Shown here: positions 55,401-64,000 of the stretch, in pieces
Position numbering within the stretch: the first letter of the stretch is position 1
Layout of the letters: each line of letters opens with the position of its first letter
Assembly (NCBI RefSeq): GCF_040529335.1
Contig: NZ_CP159534.1
Coordinates: 1,178,001-1,242,000, forward strand
DNA: 64,000 nucleotides
From: Streptomyces sp. HUAS MG91
Lineage (GTDB): Bacteria; Actinomycetota; Actinomycetes; Streptomycetales; Streptomycetaceae
Direction of reading: 5' to 3'
Made by a program: the position numbers and the translations under genes
The notes under the pieces: model-generated
Seen by the model: the letters and a program-made list of their open reading frames with translations, nothing else
What the model was told of the DNA's origin: nothing
Databases searched by the model: none

Positions 55401-55721
55401 ATCGACCCGGACAAGCCGATGGACGACCACTTCGGCCCCAGTGACCCCACAGCCCTCCAGTCGCTGGTCCCGGCAGCTGTCGAGGCCACCCGGCAGGCCA
55501 TGGGCAGTCTGCGGGTCGTGGCCGACGCGCGCGTGGACGCGCCGCTGCGTACGTACGAGACAGAGGTCGAGCAGTGGCGTCAGGAAGAACTGCCGGGCAT
55601 GGGCAGCAGCCGCGAGCACCGCGCCACCGAGGCCGACCTGCTGCGGGAGACTGCCGAGCGGCTGCGCACCACCGGCGATCCGATGATCCGCGTTCTGGCC
55701 GTACTGGAGCCGAGCTCATGA
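52458..55721 (+). CDS. SNF2-family helicase, DISARM DrmD-like
   Basis: A 1,087-residue superfamily 2 ATPase. Walker A is GDVVGLGKTLE (about 143), where most relatives have DEVGLGKT. Walker B is VVIDESHN (about 250) and ILASATPHNG follows. The C-terminal lobe has GASEGVNLHRQCHHLLHWDL and EQRNGRIDRYGQ (about 568-605). This matches SNF2-type translocases such as DrmD. A long acidic Gly/Asp/Phe-rich stretch (about 690-790) and a C-terminal domain follow. The ATG at 52458 follows AAAGGAA. It is the first of three large nucleic-acid enzymes in tandem. Confidence 0.88.
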   Translation: MPDATGEPPHRSVDLADGPPPAGTVIEVRDEEWLVRKSREVRPEEFLIKAVGASELVRGHEAVFLSSLDRPKVLRPEDTELVADPSPGFRRGRLLLEAVLRKTPLAQGERGLAVTDGYLLDRMDYQLRPAAKALANPLRPRLLIGDVVGLGKTLEIGALLGELIRRGRGERIMVVTPAAVLEQFQHEMWTRFSIPLVRLDSAGIARIERKVPAGRNPFTYYQRVIVSIDMLRNRSRYEKWLKDVRWDAVVIDESHNLINKGTDRRRVAELLSRQTDALILASATPHNGDMPAFTGLIRLLDPMAVKDPKKPKAEELRHVMLRRTKASREVKEQLADHWAPRGDSFPVRCAASGLEEQVFAEIAEQWLGGEQAKDGAAALADGTAVRKRGKGSDHLFPYVLLKSFLSSHRALFATVRSRLTEHGTKLPKGQDKIDGPDTGTQGAVGEVASLLRLADLARAIERATLDELDSPAGPSTASKLAGLVAELRRIGVRAGSPTRAVVFSERHETLKWLGRVLPPLLGWKNDKDATAAVRTMFSGSASDAQQQELVDEFARAGTDVRVLLTGDGASEGVNLHRQCHHLLHWDLPWSLIRVEQRNGRIDRYGQVHKPEFRAMLLTTASPGALDDTTVAEKVLAREHKVHSILGAVEAATVENDWELEEKRLMEALFQGEAPEQAVAALETAPEALDSESGWTADRPVEQRLYGEFGTDGPGYGFGESEGDFGGFDGLGEGDFDDFTPQDDYGDLLDELDTPSTSTARHQSEHTGEGSDDAAPPTTDDADTGPIPLHRELRLFPDRSSYVMAGLDELADVEAFRLDTAVDGEDLSFRTPEDLADRLDVLPPGYLREQNITARMKLTFSRENGADALKRARESKGSMSLWPDVHYVGELHPVIEWITDKVLVQFGRRQALVLQVDRERVPEPVFLMQGVWSNAEGRPTAVGWLAVDRLSGDTPRVRHLIRETQDQEQAADPDLVSLAELGIDPDKPMDDHFGPSDPTALQSLVPAAVEATRQAMGSLRVVADARVDAPLRTYETEVEQWRQEELPGMGSSREHRATEADLLRETAERLRTTGDPMIRVLAVLEPSS

Positions 55722-55803
55722 TCCCCCGATCCCTTCCCTCCCCCGCCCTGAGCCAGCGGCACAGGGCCTCCCACAGTGACGAACCCCGGCAGGAGCAGCA
55801 GGC

Positions 55804-58800
55804 GTGACGTTCGACTCCCTGGTCAACGCGGGCCAGTACTTTCCCTCCTTCTACCTGGACGAGATCCTGCCGAAGGAGCTGAAGGACGGCCCGCTCAAGC
55901 GCTGGTCGGCCGCCGAGCGGCGGGGCGAGCACACTCCCCGGCAGGGACTGCGCAATCTCAGTGGCCCGTACTTCGAGGCCCGCGACCGGCTCGCCGTCGG
56001 TGCGGAGAAGTACGCCGAGTTGAGCGACGCACAAGGAGTCGCCGCGCAGCAGGCTGCGACCGACATGCTGGCTGACGTTGCGGGCGGTGAACTCCCCGTG
56101 TTCCTCCCGCTGGCCCGGACCGGCGCAGCGATGGAGGCAGGCTCCGGGGCGCCGGACACGCCCCGAACTCTCGAGGAGGAGTGGCGCTCAGCCCTCGACA
56201 CCTGGCACCGCAAGATCCTCACCGCGCTCGGTTTCGACCCGGCTCCCGGTCATCTCACGCTCTACGGCACGGCAGGCCCTGTCGCCGTCCCGGTGGCGCA
56301 CAGTGAGCCGGGCATCGTGGTCCTCACCGGCGGCTTCGCCGACAAGCTCGACCAGGCCACCGGCGAAGGCCACGCCAACCGGCTGCCCGTACCGGTGAAG
56401 GTGGGCCCGGCCAAGACCCTGCGGACCGTCACCGACCTCGCGGCCTGGCTGCTCTCCTGCGACGACGCCCCGAAGTACGCCGTCCTGCTCTTCGGCGGCA
56501 TCATGGTCCTCGCCGCCCAGGACGACTTCGCGCGGGGCCGCCACCTGGCCGTCAACCTGGACACCGTCCTGCCGCGCAAGGGTGCCAAGACGCAGACCGC
56601 CAGCGAGATCGACGTCACCGCCTGGCTGTTCGGCGCGCCCTCCCTGCGCCCGCGCGAGGACGGCGGGGACGACATGACCCGGCTGCTCACCCAGTCCCGG
56701 GACCACTCCGAAGGTGTCACGAAGGACCTGCGGGCCGGACTGCAGGAAGCCGTCCAGCTCATCGCCAACGAGATCCTCCAGCGCGCCCACGATCAGGAGG
56801 TCCGTCCCGAGGACCTCCAGGAATGGCTGCCCGACGTCCTCAAGGAGCGAGGCGACCTGCCTCGCGTCCTCACCACCGAGGCCCTGCGCTACCTCTACCG
56901 CATCCTCTTCCTCCTGTATGCCGAAGCCCGCCCCGAACTGGAGATCCTCCCGGTCAAGGGCGAGGAGTACGCCACCGGCTACAGCGTCGCCCGCCTGCGT
57001 GAACTCGCCGTCCGCGAGAAACTGCCGACCAGCTCGCGCAACGGCTACCACTTCCACGAGTCCCTCGCGCTGCTCTTCGAGAAGGTCTTCACCGGTCACC
57101 CGGTCGCCGATACGGTCCGCAGCCGCGACGAGATCGCCGCGGCGCGCGCGTTCGCCTCGGAGGCAGCGGTCCTGGTGAAGGACGACGGTGGCGAAGGTGT
57201 CCGCATCGAGGCCTTGCGCTCCAAGCTCTTCGACCCAGAGTCAATAAGGCTCGTCGGCCGCCGCGTCGACTATCCCTACCCGACTCTCGCCGACGGCTCA
57301 CCCGCACCGGCCCACTTGGACCTGCGCCTGCGCAACGCCGTCCTGCACAAGGTGCTGCGCCGTCTCACCCTCACCGAGGGCCAGGGGCCCAAGGGCCGCG
57401 GTGGCTTCATCAGTTACGCCAACCTCAGCATCAACCACCTCGGTTCGGTGTACGAGCGGCTGATGTCGTACACCGGGTTCATCGCCGAGAAGCCGTTGTA
57501 CGAGGTGGCGAAGGGCGGCGATCCCAAGGACGGTTCGTGGCTGATCGACACCGACCAGGTCCGCTCCGGCCGCTACCCCGACAGCCCGGGCGACTCGGTC
57601 TTCGTGAAGACCGGACGTGACGCGGAGACCGGCGAGCCCAAGGCCGAACCGTATCCGGTGGGTTCGTACGTGTACCGCTTGGCCGGCCGCGACCGGCAGA
57701 CCAGTGCCTCCTACTACACCCCGGAGTCACTGACTCAGGCGACCGTCGAGCAGACGCTGCGCTTCCGCCTGGACGAGGAGGGGCGGATCGACCCCAAGCA
57801 CCTGGACAAAGCCGACCCTGGCCTCTTGGCCGAGTCCGGCGTGACCGCGGCCGAGGTCCTGAAGTGGCGGGTGTGCGAACCGGCCCTCGGCTCCGGGGCG
57901 TTCCTCAACGAGGCGGTCAACCAGATCGCCGCGCTGTACCTCAAGCTCGCCGAACGCGAACGCGGCACCGAGGTCCCCGTGGAGGAGTATCAGCGCGAAC
58001 TGCAGAAGGCGAAGGCATACATCGCGCTGCACAACGCGTACGGCATCGACCTCAACGACACCGCTGTCGAACTGGCGGAGGTGTCACTGTGGCTCAACAC
58101 CATGTACCCGGGGATGCGGGCTCCCTGGTACGGGCTGCACCTGCATCGGGGCAACTCGCTGGTGGGGGCGGTGCGCCGGGTCTACCCCGGGCACACCCTG
58201 AAGGACGGCGGCTGGCTCAGCTCGCGCATCCTGCAGAAGCCAACCGACGTGCCGATGGGGACGGCGATCCCCGGCAAGTCGGTGCACCAGTTCCTGGTGC
58301 CGGCCCTGGGCTGGGGGTCGATCGGCGAGAAGGTCTCTCTGCGCAAGCCGAAGAAGGGCGCGGAGGACCAGACAGTACGGGCACTCGTCGATGGCAAGGT
58401 CGCGGACTGGCTCGACCCCGAGCTGATCGAGCGGCTGCAGAAGTGGCGCGGCGCGATCCGCCGGGCGCCGAAGGGCGACGAGCGCAAGCCTGCCAAGGAA
58501 CGTGACGCCCGGGCCGAGGCCGAGAAGCAACTGGAGAAGGAGCGGCGAGCGGACGAAGCGGGGGCGACGCTGTTCGACTTCTTCGACCCGCGAGGTGAGC
58601 AGGGAAAACTGGACGGATTTCCGGCCGAACCAGAACAGTTGGCGATCGGTGCTTCAGGGAGCGGGAAGCGAGGACTGCAGGCGGCGAAGCAGGCCGCGAA
58701 GCAGGAGGAGCGCGACGAGAAGCGACACCAGCTCGCCCAGACGACACGTCTGGGACGGCTCGCCCAGCGGGTCGAGTACCTGTGGGACCTGGTGACGCTG

Positions 58801-61497
58801 CGCCTTGAGCTGTCGGAACGGGAAATTTCCAGACCTGTCGACGTATGGGGGCTGGAGAAGCCTGCTGAGGGTGAGTTGGCCCGCCGGCCCGCCATGGACC
58901 GGGACGCAGTACGCGAGGCGCTGACCATGCCGGGCACGCCGTACTGGCGGCTGAAGCAGGTCATGGACGCCTGGTGCGCCCTGTGGTTCTGGCCGCTGGA
59001 ACAGATCGGGCTCCTGGACGGCTCGGCGCCGGACTACAACGAGAGCGGCCGGGACCTCACGCGGGAACCGAAGGGCTCAGGCGACCGACGGGTCCCGTTG
59101 CGGAATCTGGAGGACTGGATCGAGTTCGCCGAGGCCGTGGTCGGGCGGATCGACGTCGAGGAGGGCGACGGCAACGGGCAGGCCGCGCTGGTCGAGTTCG
59201 GCGGGGTGGAGAGCCTGGAGGAGCTGGACGCGAAGGAGCACGAACTGGACGCGTTCATGACCGGACAGTCGGCCTGGACATACGCGCCGAACCTGGCGGA
59301 CTACTTCCCGTGGTTCCAGGTCGTGCAGCGGATCGCTCGCGAACGGGGCTTCTTCCACTGGGAGTTGAGCTTCGCGCATGTCTTCGCAAGGGGTGGGTTC
59401 GATGTCATGGTGGGGAATCCGCCGTGGGTGAAGCAGGAGTGGAAGGAGAGCGGAGCCCTCGCGGAGTTCGAGCCGTGGTTCGAGCTGTCGGAGCATCCGA
59501 CGAACGAGGAGTGGGCGGAGCGCAAGGCCCTGCTGATGGCGCAGGCGAAGCCGCGTAAGGCGTTTCTCGGGGAACTGGCGACACACGCGGCGACAGCGGA
59601 ATTCCTGGCATCGGCGGATACGTATCCGGAGCTGGTGGGGACACAGCCGGATCTCTATCGGGGGTTCATGCTGACCGCCTGGCGGGCTACGGGCGAACGC
59701 GGTACCGCGGGCCTGGTTCACCCCTCGACGCACCTGACCGGCGGGAAGGAAGCCGAACTTCGAAAGGCGGCGTACCGGCACCTGCGATTCCATGCGGACT
59801 TCACCAACGAACTGCTGCTCTTCGCCAACCCAGTGGGAAACAGCAGCCACTTCAGCGTGAACGTTTACGGGCGAGAGCGCACGATCGGGTTCCAGCACAT
59901 GAGCTGGCTCCTTCATCCCGACGTCCTCCTGGGGTCCGTGCGACACAACGGCAAGGGACCGCTTCCGGGGGTCAAGCACAACGGGAAGTGGGACACGCGA
60001 GCGCACCGGAAACGCATTGTCACCGTGAACCAGAAGAAGCTGGAAGCGTGGCAGAAGCTGGCCGGTGAGGTGGACGCCGGTCCGTCCGAGAGCGCGAAGC
60101 TCCTGTATCCAGTAACCAGTGCAGAGGAGTCGGCCATTTCGGCACTGGCCCGCTGGCCGCACCGGCTCGGGGCACTGGGGCCGCGCATCAGCCGCGGTTT
60201 CGACGAGAAGAACGACCGCACGGCGGGCTACATTGCATGGACTCCTGGCCAAGCGGAGACCTGGGGCGAAGTCATCCTGCAGGGCCCGCTCATCAGCGTC
60301 GGCACGCCGCTGCACAAGCAGCCGCCCCATGGTGGCTCGAAGAGCATGCGTGACTACGAGGCGTGGGATCACAGGAACATGCCGGATGACGCGGTGCCTC
60401 GTACCAACTACTCGCGGGCCGCTGACGAGCACCGCTTCTCCGCGAAGCAGGACCGCTGGGTTGACCACGGCCGTCTCAGCCAGCTCTACGACGACCCGGC
60501 GGCTGTCGAGGCAGCGGAGGCCGACGTGCGTGTAGCCGATCCTGACCTGGAAGGCGGTGAGCTGGATCGAGCGGTGGAGGCACTGTTCCTGACTGCCGCA
60601 TCGCGGCCGTGCTCGGAGTTCTTCCGGGTGGTATGGCGAGAAATGATCGCCACCAATACTGAGCGCAGCCTGTTCGCGGCACTCGTACCGCCGGGCACGA
60701 CCCACGTCCACGCGGTACGTAGCTGTGCCATGCCCGATGAGCGGTCGACCGTGCTCGTCGCTGGCTTCTTCGCGTCGCTGCCTCTCGACTACACCCTGCG
60801 TAGTTCTGGCCGGGGGCACCTAGACGTGTCCGACGCGCGAGCGATGCCGGGATTCGACGCGGACCACCCCTTGGCCCCCGCCCTCCTCCTCCGCACCCTC
60901 CGCCTAAACGCCCAGACCAACGCCTACGCCCCCCTCTGGGAGTCCCTCCACGATCCGGCCTGGGCGAACGACTCCTGGGCCGCCGCCACCGAATGGCCCG
61001 AGTCCACCCCCGCCCTCACCACCGGCATCGGCCGCACCTGGACCCGCACCACCCCCCTCCGCACCGAGTTCGCCCGCCGCGCCGCCCTCGTCGAGATCGA
61101 CGCGCTCGTCGCCGTCTGGCTCGGGATCACCGCAGAAGAGCTCGTCGCCATGTACGACGCCCGGTTCCCTGTGCTCCAGCAGTACGAGGAGAACATGTGG
61201 TTCGACGCCGATGGGCGCCGTATCGCCAAGGCCCACCAGGTCCACGGCTACGGGCAGCCCAAGGATGCCTGGAAGGAGCTGAGCGCCCGCCAGGGCTTCC
61301 CCGAGGACGGCGCGGGTGTTCCCACCGGCTACACCAACCCGCTCTATCGGGCCGACCGCCGCAAGGAGCTCCGTGCCGCCCACGCCGAGTTCGTCCGTCG
61401 TATGGCGGCCGTCGGCTGGAAGCCAGGCCAGACGAAACCGTCGGATAACTCGACCAGCGATCCGGTCCGGGGTACGGATGTCAGCGCCCCCTCGTAA
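55804..61497 (+). CDS. giant Eco57I-like N6-adenine DNA methyltransferase
   Basis: A 1,897-residue protein. It has a long N-terminal region (about 1-620), then SYYTPESLTQATVEQTL (about 634), SAM motif I VCEPALGSGAFLNEA (about 691), and YGIDLNDTAVELAEVSLWLN. A charged coiled linker (about 880-980, KEERDEKRHQ) precedes motif IV VGNPPWVKQEW (about 1204). A large C-terminal recognition region follows. This is the layout of type IIG/PglX/DrmMI-like methylases, but at the upper end of their size. No nuclease motif was recognised. GTG 55804 has AGGAG upstream. It lies between the two helicases and should mark self DNA or recognise targets. Confidence 0.9.
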   Translation: MTFDSLVNAGQYFPSFYLDEILPKELKDGPLKRWSAAERRGEHTPRQGLRNLSGPYFEARDRLAVGAEKYAELSDAQGVAAQQAATDMLADVAGGELPVFLPLARTGAAMEAGSGAPDTPRTLEEEWRSALDTWHRKILTALGFDPAPGHLTLYGTAGPVAVPVAHSEPGIVVLTGGFADKLDQATGEGHANRLPVPVKVGPAKTLRTVTDLAAWLLSCDDAPKYAVLLFGGIMVLAAQDDFARGRHLAVNLDTVLPRKGAKTQTASEIDVTAWLFGAPSLRPREDGGDDMTRLLTQSRDHSEGVTKDLRAGLQEAVQLIANEILQRAHDQEVRPEDLQEWLPDVLKERGDLPRVLTTEALRYLYRILFLLYAEARPELEILPVKGEEYATGYSVARLRELAVREKLPTSSRNGYHFHESLALLFEKVFTGHPVADTVRSRDEIAAARAFASEAAVLVKDDGGEGVRIEALRSKLFDPESIRLVGRRVDYPYPTLADGSPAPAHLDLRLRNAVLHKVLRRLTLTEGQGPKGRGGFISYANLSINHLGSVYERLMSYTGFIAEKPLYEVAKGGDPKDGSWLIDTDQVRSGRYPDSPGDSVFVKTGRDAETGEPKAEPYPVGSYVYRLAGRDRQTSASYYTPESLTQATVEQTLRFRLDEEGRIDPKHLDKADPGLLAESGVTAAEVLKWRVCEPALGSGAFLNEAVNQIAALYLKLAERERGTEVPVEEYQRELQKAKAYIALHNAYGIDLNDTAVELAEVSLWLNTMYPGMRAPWYGLHLHRGNSLVGAVRRVYPGHTLKDGGWLSSRILQKPTDVPMGTAIPGKSVHQFLVPALGWGSIGEKVSLRKPKKGAEDQTVRALVDGKVADWLDPELIERLQKWRGAIRRAPKGDERKPAKERDARAEAEKQLEKERRADEAGATLFDFFDPRGEQGKLDGFPAEPEQLAIGASGSGKRGLQAAKQAAKQEERDEKRHQLAQTTRLGRLAQRVEYLWDLVTLRLELSEREISRPVDVWGLEKPAEGELARRPAMDRDAVREALTMPGTPYWRLKQVMDAWCALWFWPLEQIGLLDGSAPDYNESGRDLTREPKGSGDRRVPLRNLEDWIEFAEAVVGRIDVEEGDGNGQAALVEFGGVESLEELDAKEHELDAFMTGQSAWTYAPNLADYFPWFQVVQRIARERGFFHWELSFAHVFARGGFDVMVGNPPWVKQEWKESGALAEFEPWFELSEHPTNEEWAERKALLMAQAKPRKAFLGELATHAATAEFLASADTYPELVGTQPDLYRGFMLTAWRATGERGTAGLVHPSTHLTGGKEAELRKAAYRHLRFHADFTNELLLFANPVGNSSHFSVNVYGRERTIGFQHMSWLLHPDVLLGSVRHNGKGPLPGVKHNGKWDTRAHRKRIVTVNQKKLEAWQKLAGEVDAGPSESAKLLYPVTSAEESAISALARWPHRLGALGPRISRGFDEKNDRTAGYIAWTPGQAETWGEVILQGPLISVGTPLHKQPPHGGSKSMRDYEAWDHRNMPDDAVPRTNYSRAADEHRFSAKQDRWVDHGRLSQLYDDPAAVEAAEADVRVADPDLEGGELDRAVEALFLTAASRPCSEFFRVVWREMIATNTERSLFAALVPPGTTHVHAVRSCAMPDERSTVLVAGFFASLPLDYTLRSSGRGHLDVSDARAMPGFDADHPLAPALLLRTLRLNAQTNAYAPLWESLHDPAWANDSWAAATEWPESTPALTTGIGRTWTRTTPLRTEFARRAALVEIDALVAVWLGITAEELVAMYDARFPVLQQYEENMWFDADGRRIAKAHQVHGYGQPKDAWKELSARQGFPEDGAGVPTGYTNPLYRADRRKELRAAHAEFVRRMAAVGWKPGQTKPSDNSTSDPVRGTDVSAPS

Positions 61498-61580
61498 AGT
61501 TGACGGGACAGCAGCAAACACGGCACACGCACCTCTAAGCAGTAGGTGTTTCCACGGGAGAACAGGGGCCACGGCGCGTC

Positions 61581-64000
61581 ATGAGACCCACCCTCGCCGC
61601 GCAGCAGTTGCGCAACACCACGGTCGAGTACCTGACGACCACGTTCGCGCTGGCCGAGCCCGACACCCAGGACGCGCTGACCGACTTCCTCACCGACCCG
61701 GCCGACGGCATCTTCCGGGGCCCTTACCTCCGTATCCGGCGGCCCTTCCGGCCCGCTGCTTCCGGCTGGGAGCAGTACCTGGACTGGTACGAGGAAGGCC
61801 GCACGCCGTATGCCCACCAGGCCGAGGCGTTCGCACGGCTGTCCTCCAAGGAGGGCCGGACACCGCTGCCGACGCTGGTCACCACCGGTACCGGATCCGG
61901 TAAAACGGAGTCGTTCCTCATCCCCGTACTGGATCACTGTCGCCGTGAGAAGGCCGCTGGCCGGCACGGCGTGAAGGCCGTACTGCTGTACCCGATGAAC
62001 GCCCTGGCAGGCGACCAGGCGTCCCGCCTCGGTGAACTCCTGAAGGACGACCGGCTCTTCGGAGCCGGGGTGACGGCTGGGCTGTACATCGGTGAGGCGT
62101 CCGCGTCGGGGGCCGAGGCGCCGTACGGGCGGGTGATGGTGGACCGCGCGGAGATGCGCCGTAATCCTCCGGACATCCTGATCACGAACTACAAGATGCT
62201 GGACCTGCTGATCCAGCGTCAGCAGGACGCCTCGCTGTGGCGGGACGCGGATCTCCGGTACGTGGTCATCGACGAGTTCCACACGTACGACGGCGCACAG
62301 GGCACCGACGTTGCCATGCTGCTGCGGCGTCTGGCTGTCGCGGTCGGCGCTGACGAGCCGGGGCGTCCGCTCGGCCGGATCTGCCCGGTGGCGACGTCCG
62401 CGACCCTCGGGTCGGCCGGCGGCGCGGTCGGTGGGGAGGCGGCTCAGGGCGAGGCCGGGGCCGGTCCGCGTCCGATGCTGGACGTGGCCTCGCAGGTGTT
62501 TGGGGTGCGGTTCCCGGACGACGCGGTGGTCAGCGAGGACCGGCTCCCGCTGGATTCCTTCCTGGCCCCGCTCGACCCCACGCTGCCCGTCCCCACTCCC
62601 GCCAAGCTGGCCGAACTCCCTGATCCCGCACGGGAGAAGGGCGCACTCGCCCAGACCGCACGGGCGGTCGTCGGGAGCGCGGACTGCGATCCACGCGAGC
62701 TGGGACAACGGCTGCTCGCGCATCCGCTCACGCACGCCCTGTTGAGGGCGGACGTGCACAGCCCGGTGTCGGCGCTGGAAGCGCTGGGCACATTCGAGCC
62801 GACGTCCGCGTGGCGGCTCGCCCTCGCCGATCCGGCCGTGGCGGAGAACGCACTCGCCCGTTTCGCGGCACTGCTCTCGACGGCCCGTGACCCGCGCACG
62901 CCCCCGGGCGAGGAGCGGCCGCTCCTGCTCATCGAGACGCACCTATGGGTACGGTCCCTCTCCCGCGTCCTGCGGTTCACCGCACCAAACCCGGCCTTCT
63001 CCTGGACCGACGACGACCAGGCCGCACTCTCCACGATTTCCGGGACTACCGCCTCGGGCATGGCGAGCACGGCTGTGGCCGCGCAAACCGAGCGGCGACG
63101 CAACGTACAGCGGACGGGCCGACTCCCGGCCGCATACTGCCGACACTGCGGACGCTCCGGCTGGGCGGCGGTCTGCCCCGAGCGGAACCCGGAGCAGCTG
63201 GAGCACGCTCCCGACGAGATCTACCGGCGCAGCGCCTCCGGCGGCGCGGCCAAGGGCCGGGTGCGGGCGCTGATCGCGGCCACCCCCGCCGAGGCCGCCG
63301 AACAGGCCCGGCTCCAGGCCGAACAACGCATCCGGCGCGGACGCCGCGGCACCGGCGGCCAGGCAACCGTGATGGTATTGGAGGACAACGGGCGCAAGCT
63401 ACGCCCACTCGACCCGGACGAGGTGCTCCTCGACGGCGGCAAGATCGCCGAGGCGCCGGAGAACGGCGTCTATGTCACCGCCTGGATCAACAACAAGGAG
63501 CAGGACGAATACGCCCGCCAGGACCGCTGCCCGGCCTGCGGACAGAACCAGGGCATCCGATTCCTCGGTGCCGGAATCGCGCCGCTGACCTCGGTGGCGG
63601 TGACGCAGCTGTTCACCGGTGGCGAGCTACCCGCCAAAGACGCCACGGGCCGCGACCATCGCCGTACGCTGATCTTCAACGACTCGGTGCAGGACGCCGC
63701 CCACCTGGCCGGATTCGTCGCCAGCCGCGCCTGGAAATTCTCGCTGCGCTCTCTGCTTTTCGAGCAGCTCCGTGACCGGGCCGCGCGGAACGAACAGGAA
63801 CGCAGGGACGGCGTCCAGCTCAACGAGTTGATCGCCGACCTGGTGGTACGGGCCGCCGACGACGAGGAGAAGGAGGGGAAGAAGAAGCTGCTCTCCTCGG
63901 TCGTGCCGCCGGACATGCACGACGTGGACCGGGTGAAGAAGCTGCTCGCCGGGGCTAAGCGGGCCGGCGGGCCGGCCTGGTCGCTGGTCGGGGAGCGGCT
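61581..64000 (+). CDS. DEAD/DEAH-box helicase, DruE-like, partial (C-terminus outside window)
   Basis: 806 codons are visible and the frame is open at the edge. Walker A is TTGTGSGKTESFLIP (about 101), Walker B VVIDEFHTYDGAQG (about 229), and motif III VATSATLGS. Two CxxC pairs, CRHCG (about 519) and CPACG (about 651), frame a zinc-binding insert, and SVAVTQLFTGG follows. This is the build of very large DEAD/DEAH helicases such as Druantia DruE, which end in a DUF1998 domain; that part would lie beyond the window. It lies 83 bp after the giant methylase. It differs from DISARM DrmA, as I know it, at the N-terminus. Confidence 0.82.
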   Translation, partial: MRPTLAAQQLRNTTVEYLTTTFALAEPDTQDALTDFLTDPADGIFRGPYLRIRRPFRPAASGWEQYLDWYEEGRTPYAHQAEAFARLSSKEGRTPLPTLVTTGTGSGKTESFLIPVLDHCRREKAAGRHGVKAVLLYPMNALAGDQASRLGELLKDDRLFGAGVTAGLYIGEASASGAEAPYGRVMVDRAEMRRNPPDILITNYKMLDLLIQRQQDASLWRDADLRYVVIDEFHTYDGAQGTDVAMLLRRLAVAVGADEPGRPLGRICPVATSATLGSAGGAVGGEAAQGEAGAGPRPMLDVASQVFGVRFPDDAVVSEDRLPLDSFLAPLDPTLPVPTPAKLAELPDPAREKGALAQTARAVVGSADCDPRELGQRLLAHPLTHALLRADVHSPVSALEALGTFEPTSAWRLALADPAVAENALARFAALLSTARDPRTPPGEERPLLLIETHLWVRSLSRVLRFTAPNPAFSWTDDDQAALSTISGTTASGMASTAVAAQTERRRNVQRTGRLPAAYCRHCGRSGWAAVCPERNPEQLEHAPDEIYRRSASGGAAKGRVRALIAATPAEAAEQARLQAEQRIRRGRRGTGGQATVMVLEDNGRKLRPLDPDEVLLDGGKIAEAPENGVYVTAWINNKEQDEYARQDRCPACGQNQGIRFLGAGIAPLTSVAVTQLFTGGELPAKDATGRDHRRTLIFNDSVQDAAHLAGFVASRAWKFSLRSLLFEQLRDRAARNEQERRDGVQLNELIADLVVRAADDEEKEGKKKLLSSVVPPDMHDVDRVKKLLAGAKRAGGPAWSLVGER

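Noticed and set aside
50827..64000. A complete canonical DISARM class 1 locus.
   Set aside because: The SNF2 protein and methylase fit, but DrmA, DrmB and DrmC are not seen, and the third large protein looks DruE-like rather than DrmA-like.
22304..64000. A tRNA gene or tRNA fragment as attachment site.
   Set aside because: No tRNA-like sequence was recognised beside the integrase; the junction is inside EF-Tu codons.

Overview
The window is high-GC actinobacterial DNA and most likely a Streptomyces chromosome. The evidence is strong G/C bias at third codon positions, frequent GTG/TTG starts, GGAGG-type ribosome binding sites, a DmdR/IdeR-type iron box, a LacI-controlled sugar operon without its own ATPase, and typical streptomycete gene families. 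The left third (1 to about 22,300) looks like ordinary chromosome. The right two thirds (about 22,304 to the right edge) look like an integrated element whose left boundary lies inside a tuf (EF-Tu) gene.

Chromosomal part: a cut-off M20 amidohydrolase, a 3-hydroxyisobutyrate-dehydrogenase-like enzyme and a SAM methyltransferase; an enterochelin-esterase-like protein behind an iron box, with glycine where the catalytic serine should be; a GH42 beta-galactosidase operon (two permeases, binding lipoprotein, hydrolase) divergent from a LacI regulator, with two near-identical operators between them; a TMEM175-like channel; a YbaK-like deacylase with an XRE/cupin regulator; a cluster of inverted 25-bp repeats; an MFS pump; a lysE/argP divergent pair; two hexapeptide-repeat proteins (acetyltransferase, gamma-carbonic anhydrase); DedA; a hotdog-fold protein; a second MFS pump; and a spermidine-synthase-like protein. 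A perfect 19-bp hairpin follows the tuf remnant.

Element, left end: a large serine recombinase is read in frame into domains 2-3 of EF-Tu. The GTPase half of tuf is not in the window, so the other boundary must lie beyond 64,000 or be lost. Next to it are DNA-modification genes: a decayed C5-cytosine methyltransferase, an SPPY-type methyltransferase and a methyltransferase-like partner. Then comes a tightly overlapping operon of a two-helix membrane peptide, HsdM-like, HsdS and a second HsdM-like protein, with no HsdR in view. The two HsdM-like proteins each carry a different defect in catalytic motif IV.

Element, middle: a frameshifted HTH gene and a partial conjugation module (pilin-like, TrbL/VirB6-like, PrgI-like) that stops abruptly where a VirB4 ATPase would be expected. 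A compact type VII secretion locus follows: two ESAT-6-like proteins, a DUF6507-like protein, an 855-residue polymorphic toxin with a PD-(D/E)XK nuclease tip, an Imm49 immunity protein, EccD, a MinD-like ATPase, EccC split by one base in a G6 run, and a DUF6177-like protein. EccB, EccE and MycP are absent.

Element, right end: a soluble Ser/Thr kinase, a DrmD-like SNF2 helicase, a 1,897-residue Eco57I-like methyltransferase and a DruE-like DEAD/DEAH helicase cut by the window edge. This looks like an anti-phage cassette that mixes DISARM-, Druantia- and Pgl/BREX-type parts and is the best candidate for an undescribed system.
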